From the NCBI GenBank assembly GCA_013204595.1, contig JABMNK010000133.1:62001-126000 (forward strand): a stretch of 64,000 bases of DNA, in the 5' to 3' direction. This stretch comes from Flammeovirgaceae bacterium. GTDB taxonomy: Bacteria > Bacteroidota > Bacteroidia > Cytophagales > Cyclobacteriaceae. Shown one piece after another: positions 62,832 through 64,000 of this stretch. Below the pieces are notes generated by a model, which was not told the DNA's origin, ran no database searches, and saw only the letters and a list, made by a program, of their open reading frames with translations. The position numbers were made by a program, and so were the translations under genes. Every line of letters begins with the position of its first letter. The stretch's first letter is position 1.

Positions 62832-64000
62832 TTATTCTTGATAAATTGCCTGAAGTACTTCAGCTTTTCCATCAATGCCTTCTGGATTTCGTAGCCCCAA
62901 TATCTGAGTAACCAAGGGAAAAACGTGGATATTGTCAAAAGCGGGAATCTTGCTTCCTGATATGATATTGGGCCCCAAGGCATAAAAAATACCCCATAAA
63001 TCGGGCGTTTGACTTGCGTCATAGCCATGGACACCTACTGTATCGGTGCCGGAGCTACCAATAGTTCCTGAAATTTTATTTCTGAATTCAAATCCATTTT
63101 CGGCGATGAGCAATACTTGGCCTATTCTTTGATGGCTTCTATACCCCCATGCTTCAGGGGTTTCTTCTTTTTTCATTACCTTAAAATGGTTTTCTTGACG
63201 TTTGAGCGCGGCATAAGTTGAAGCTACCTTATCTGGATTTGAAATATAAAACTGAACCTGTGTCCCGCTATTGATCACTATCGTCGTACTATCCTTTTCA
63301 ATAGTTAATGCTGACAGATCAAGGTAGGATTCCTTTTTAAGTGATAGGGGGAACATTCCATGATCGGAAGTTACCATCAGATTGATTGGAAGATCAAGTT
63401 CTTGAATTTGATCCATTAAGCGACCGAGTAAACGATCAGCTTCTCGAACGCTTTGTTCCGTTTGGTCTGCCAAAGGTCCATGCTGATGACTTTTACTATC
63501 CACCAAAGAAAAATAGAGTGTAATAAAACGGGGCCGATCAATGGCAGGTAACTGTAGCCAATCGAGAACCTGATTAATTCGCTCCAAATTGGGAACGGAT
63601 CCGTCGTATATTTTATAATAAGTAGGCCATGACCCAGCAATGGGCGCTTCTGATCCTACCCAAAAATAGGAGGCCGTTTTAATTCCCGATTGTTGTGCAA
63701 GTTGCCATAATGGGAGCCCTCCGTAGAAATCAGGATCTTCCACTTTTGATCGGTCACTCATGCGGTAAATTGCCTTTTTTGATCGGTCGTAAAATTGGTT
63801 ATCCACCAAACCATGGTTTCCAGGCAGAAGGCCGGTAACTAGGGTATAATGATTTGGGAAGGTTTTACTAGGATAAGATGGGATCAAACCGCCACTTTGG
63901 GCACCTTGGGTAATTAATTTCTGGAAGTTGGGCAGTTGCCATCTTTCGACATAGTCATGTCTGAACCCGTCAAAAGAAACCAATACTACATAAGGCTCTT
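62832..64000 (-). CDS. Ectonucleotide pyrophosphatase/phosphodiesterase family protein (5' end outside window)
   Basis: The frame is open to the right edge, so the start lies beyond 64000; the visible part begins with EPYVVLVSFDGFRHDY. It is an alkaline-phosphatase-fold phosphodiesterase: the metal-binding Asp in VSFDGF, the catalytic Thr in YPSKTFPNHYTLVTG, and later metal residues in DSKSHQHGP and TSDHGMFP. Relatives hydrolyse nucleotide phosphodiesters or phospholipids. It lies about 100 bp upstream of the cytochrome operon and may belong to it. Confidence 0.85.
   Translation of the reverse strand, partial: EPYVVLVSFDGFRHDYVERWQLPNFQKLITQGAQSGGLIPSYPSKTFPNHYTLVTGLLPGNHGLVDNQFYDRSKKAIYRMSDRSKVEDPDFYGGLPLWQLAQQSGIKTASYFWVGSEAPIAGSWPTYYKIYDGSVPNLERINQVLDWLQLPAIDRPRFITLYFSLVDSKSHQHGPLADQTEQSVREADRLLGRLMDQIQELDLPINLMVTSDHGMFPLSLKKESYLDLSALTIEKDSTTIVINSGTQVQFYISNPDKVASTYAALKRQENHFKVMKKEETPEAWGYRSHQRIGQVLLIAENGFEFRNKISGTIGSSGTDTVGVHGYDASQTPDLWGIFYALGPNIISGSKIPAFDNIHVFPLVTQILGLRNPEGIDGKAEVLQAIYQE

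Noticed and set aside
62798-63034. 78-aa minus-strand frame overlapping the phosphodiesterase
   Set aside because: It overlaps the strongly supported phosphodiesterase frame and shows no independent features.
1-64000. tRNA, rRNA, CRISPR array, insertion sequence or prophage
   Set aside because: I looked for cloverleaf-like stems, regularly spaced repeats and transposase or phage proteins and found none that could be supported.

Overview
The window is about 64 kb of AT-rich chromosomal DNA from a member of the Bacteroidota. The closest fit is a Cytophagales-like marine or sediment heterotroph, but the order is inferred. Signs of the phylum are the absence of clear Shine-Dalgarno sites, several TAnnTTTG promoter elements (one with a TTTG box 20 nt upstream), many short-signal lipoproteins, and families common in this phylum: DUF5916 outer-membrane proteins, MG2/TonB-plug proteins, a CsgG-domain protein and DUF6122. 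I see no rRNA, tRNA, CRISPR array, insertion sequence or prophage.

Layout. 0-3.5 kb: an SGNH hydrolase and a malonate uptake and activation operon (matB-madL-madM). 3.6-9.6 kb (minus): an S10 carboxypeptidase, a purine phosphoribosyltransferase with an NCS2 permease broken by a nonsense codon, a CsgG-domain protein and a threonine dehydratase. 9.7-20 kb: housekeeping genes, including an AlkB-like dioxygenase, M28 peptidase, SixA-like phosphatase, glycosyltransferase 9, EVE protein, pyrR-pyrB, purB and a PaaE-like reductase. 20-31 kb: a hydrolase, TerC, a frameshifted secreted protein, pirin, a bestrophin-like / CotH-kinase-like / metallophosphatase trio, a fatty acid desaturase, a minus-strand operon of four small membrane proteins, and a cold-shock gene with a clear terminator.

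31-51 kb is accessory carbohydrate territory. It holds a sulfatase, aldose 1-epimerase, a large sugar dehydrogenase fused to a cytochrome c domain and a carbohydrate-binding module, a tandem pair of DUF5916 proteins (the second interrupted by TAA), an MG2/plug protein, a KAS-III enzyme, a PqqB-like lipoprotein, an AraC regulator beside a perfect 16-bp inverted repeat, galactokinase and a GH105-type hydrolase. Sulfatase, GalM, GalK and GH105 together suggest use of sulfated or uronate-containing polysaccharides, although there is no SusC/SusD pair.

51.7-64 kb holds an S9 peptidase and then a minus-strand redox cluster: a cytochrome c4-like protein, a di-heme MauG/CcpA-type peroxidase, a beta-helix/cytochrome c fusion, an acetyl-esterase-like hydrolase, a giant ThuA / beta-propeller / HEAT / LamG / azurin-like cupredoxin fusion and a sugar epimerase. 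A nucleotide-pyrophosphatase-like protein runs off the right edge. I read this as an envelope pathway that oxidises a carbohydrate and passes electrons to cytochromes; it is the best candidate for an undescribed system.

Three genes carry single lesions (two in-frame TAA codons and one frameshift) in otherwise well-preserved frames. This points to recent decay or to consensus errors in the assembly.
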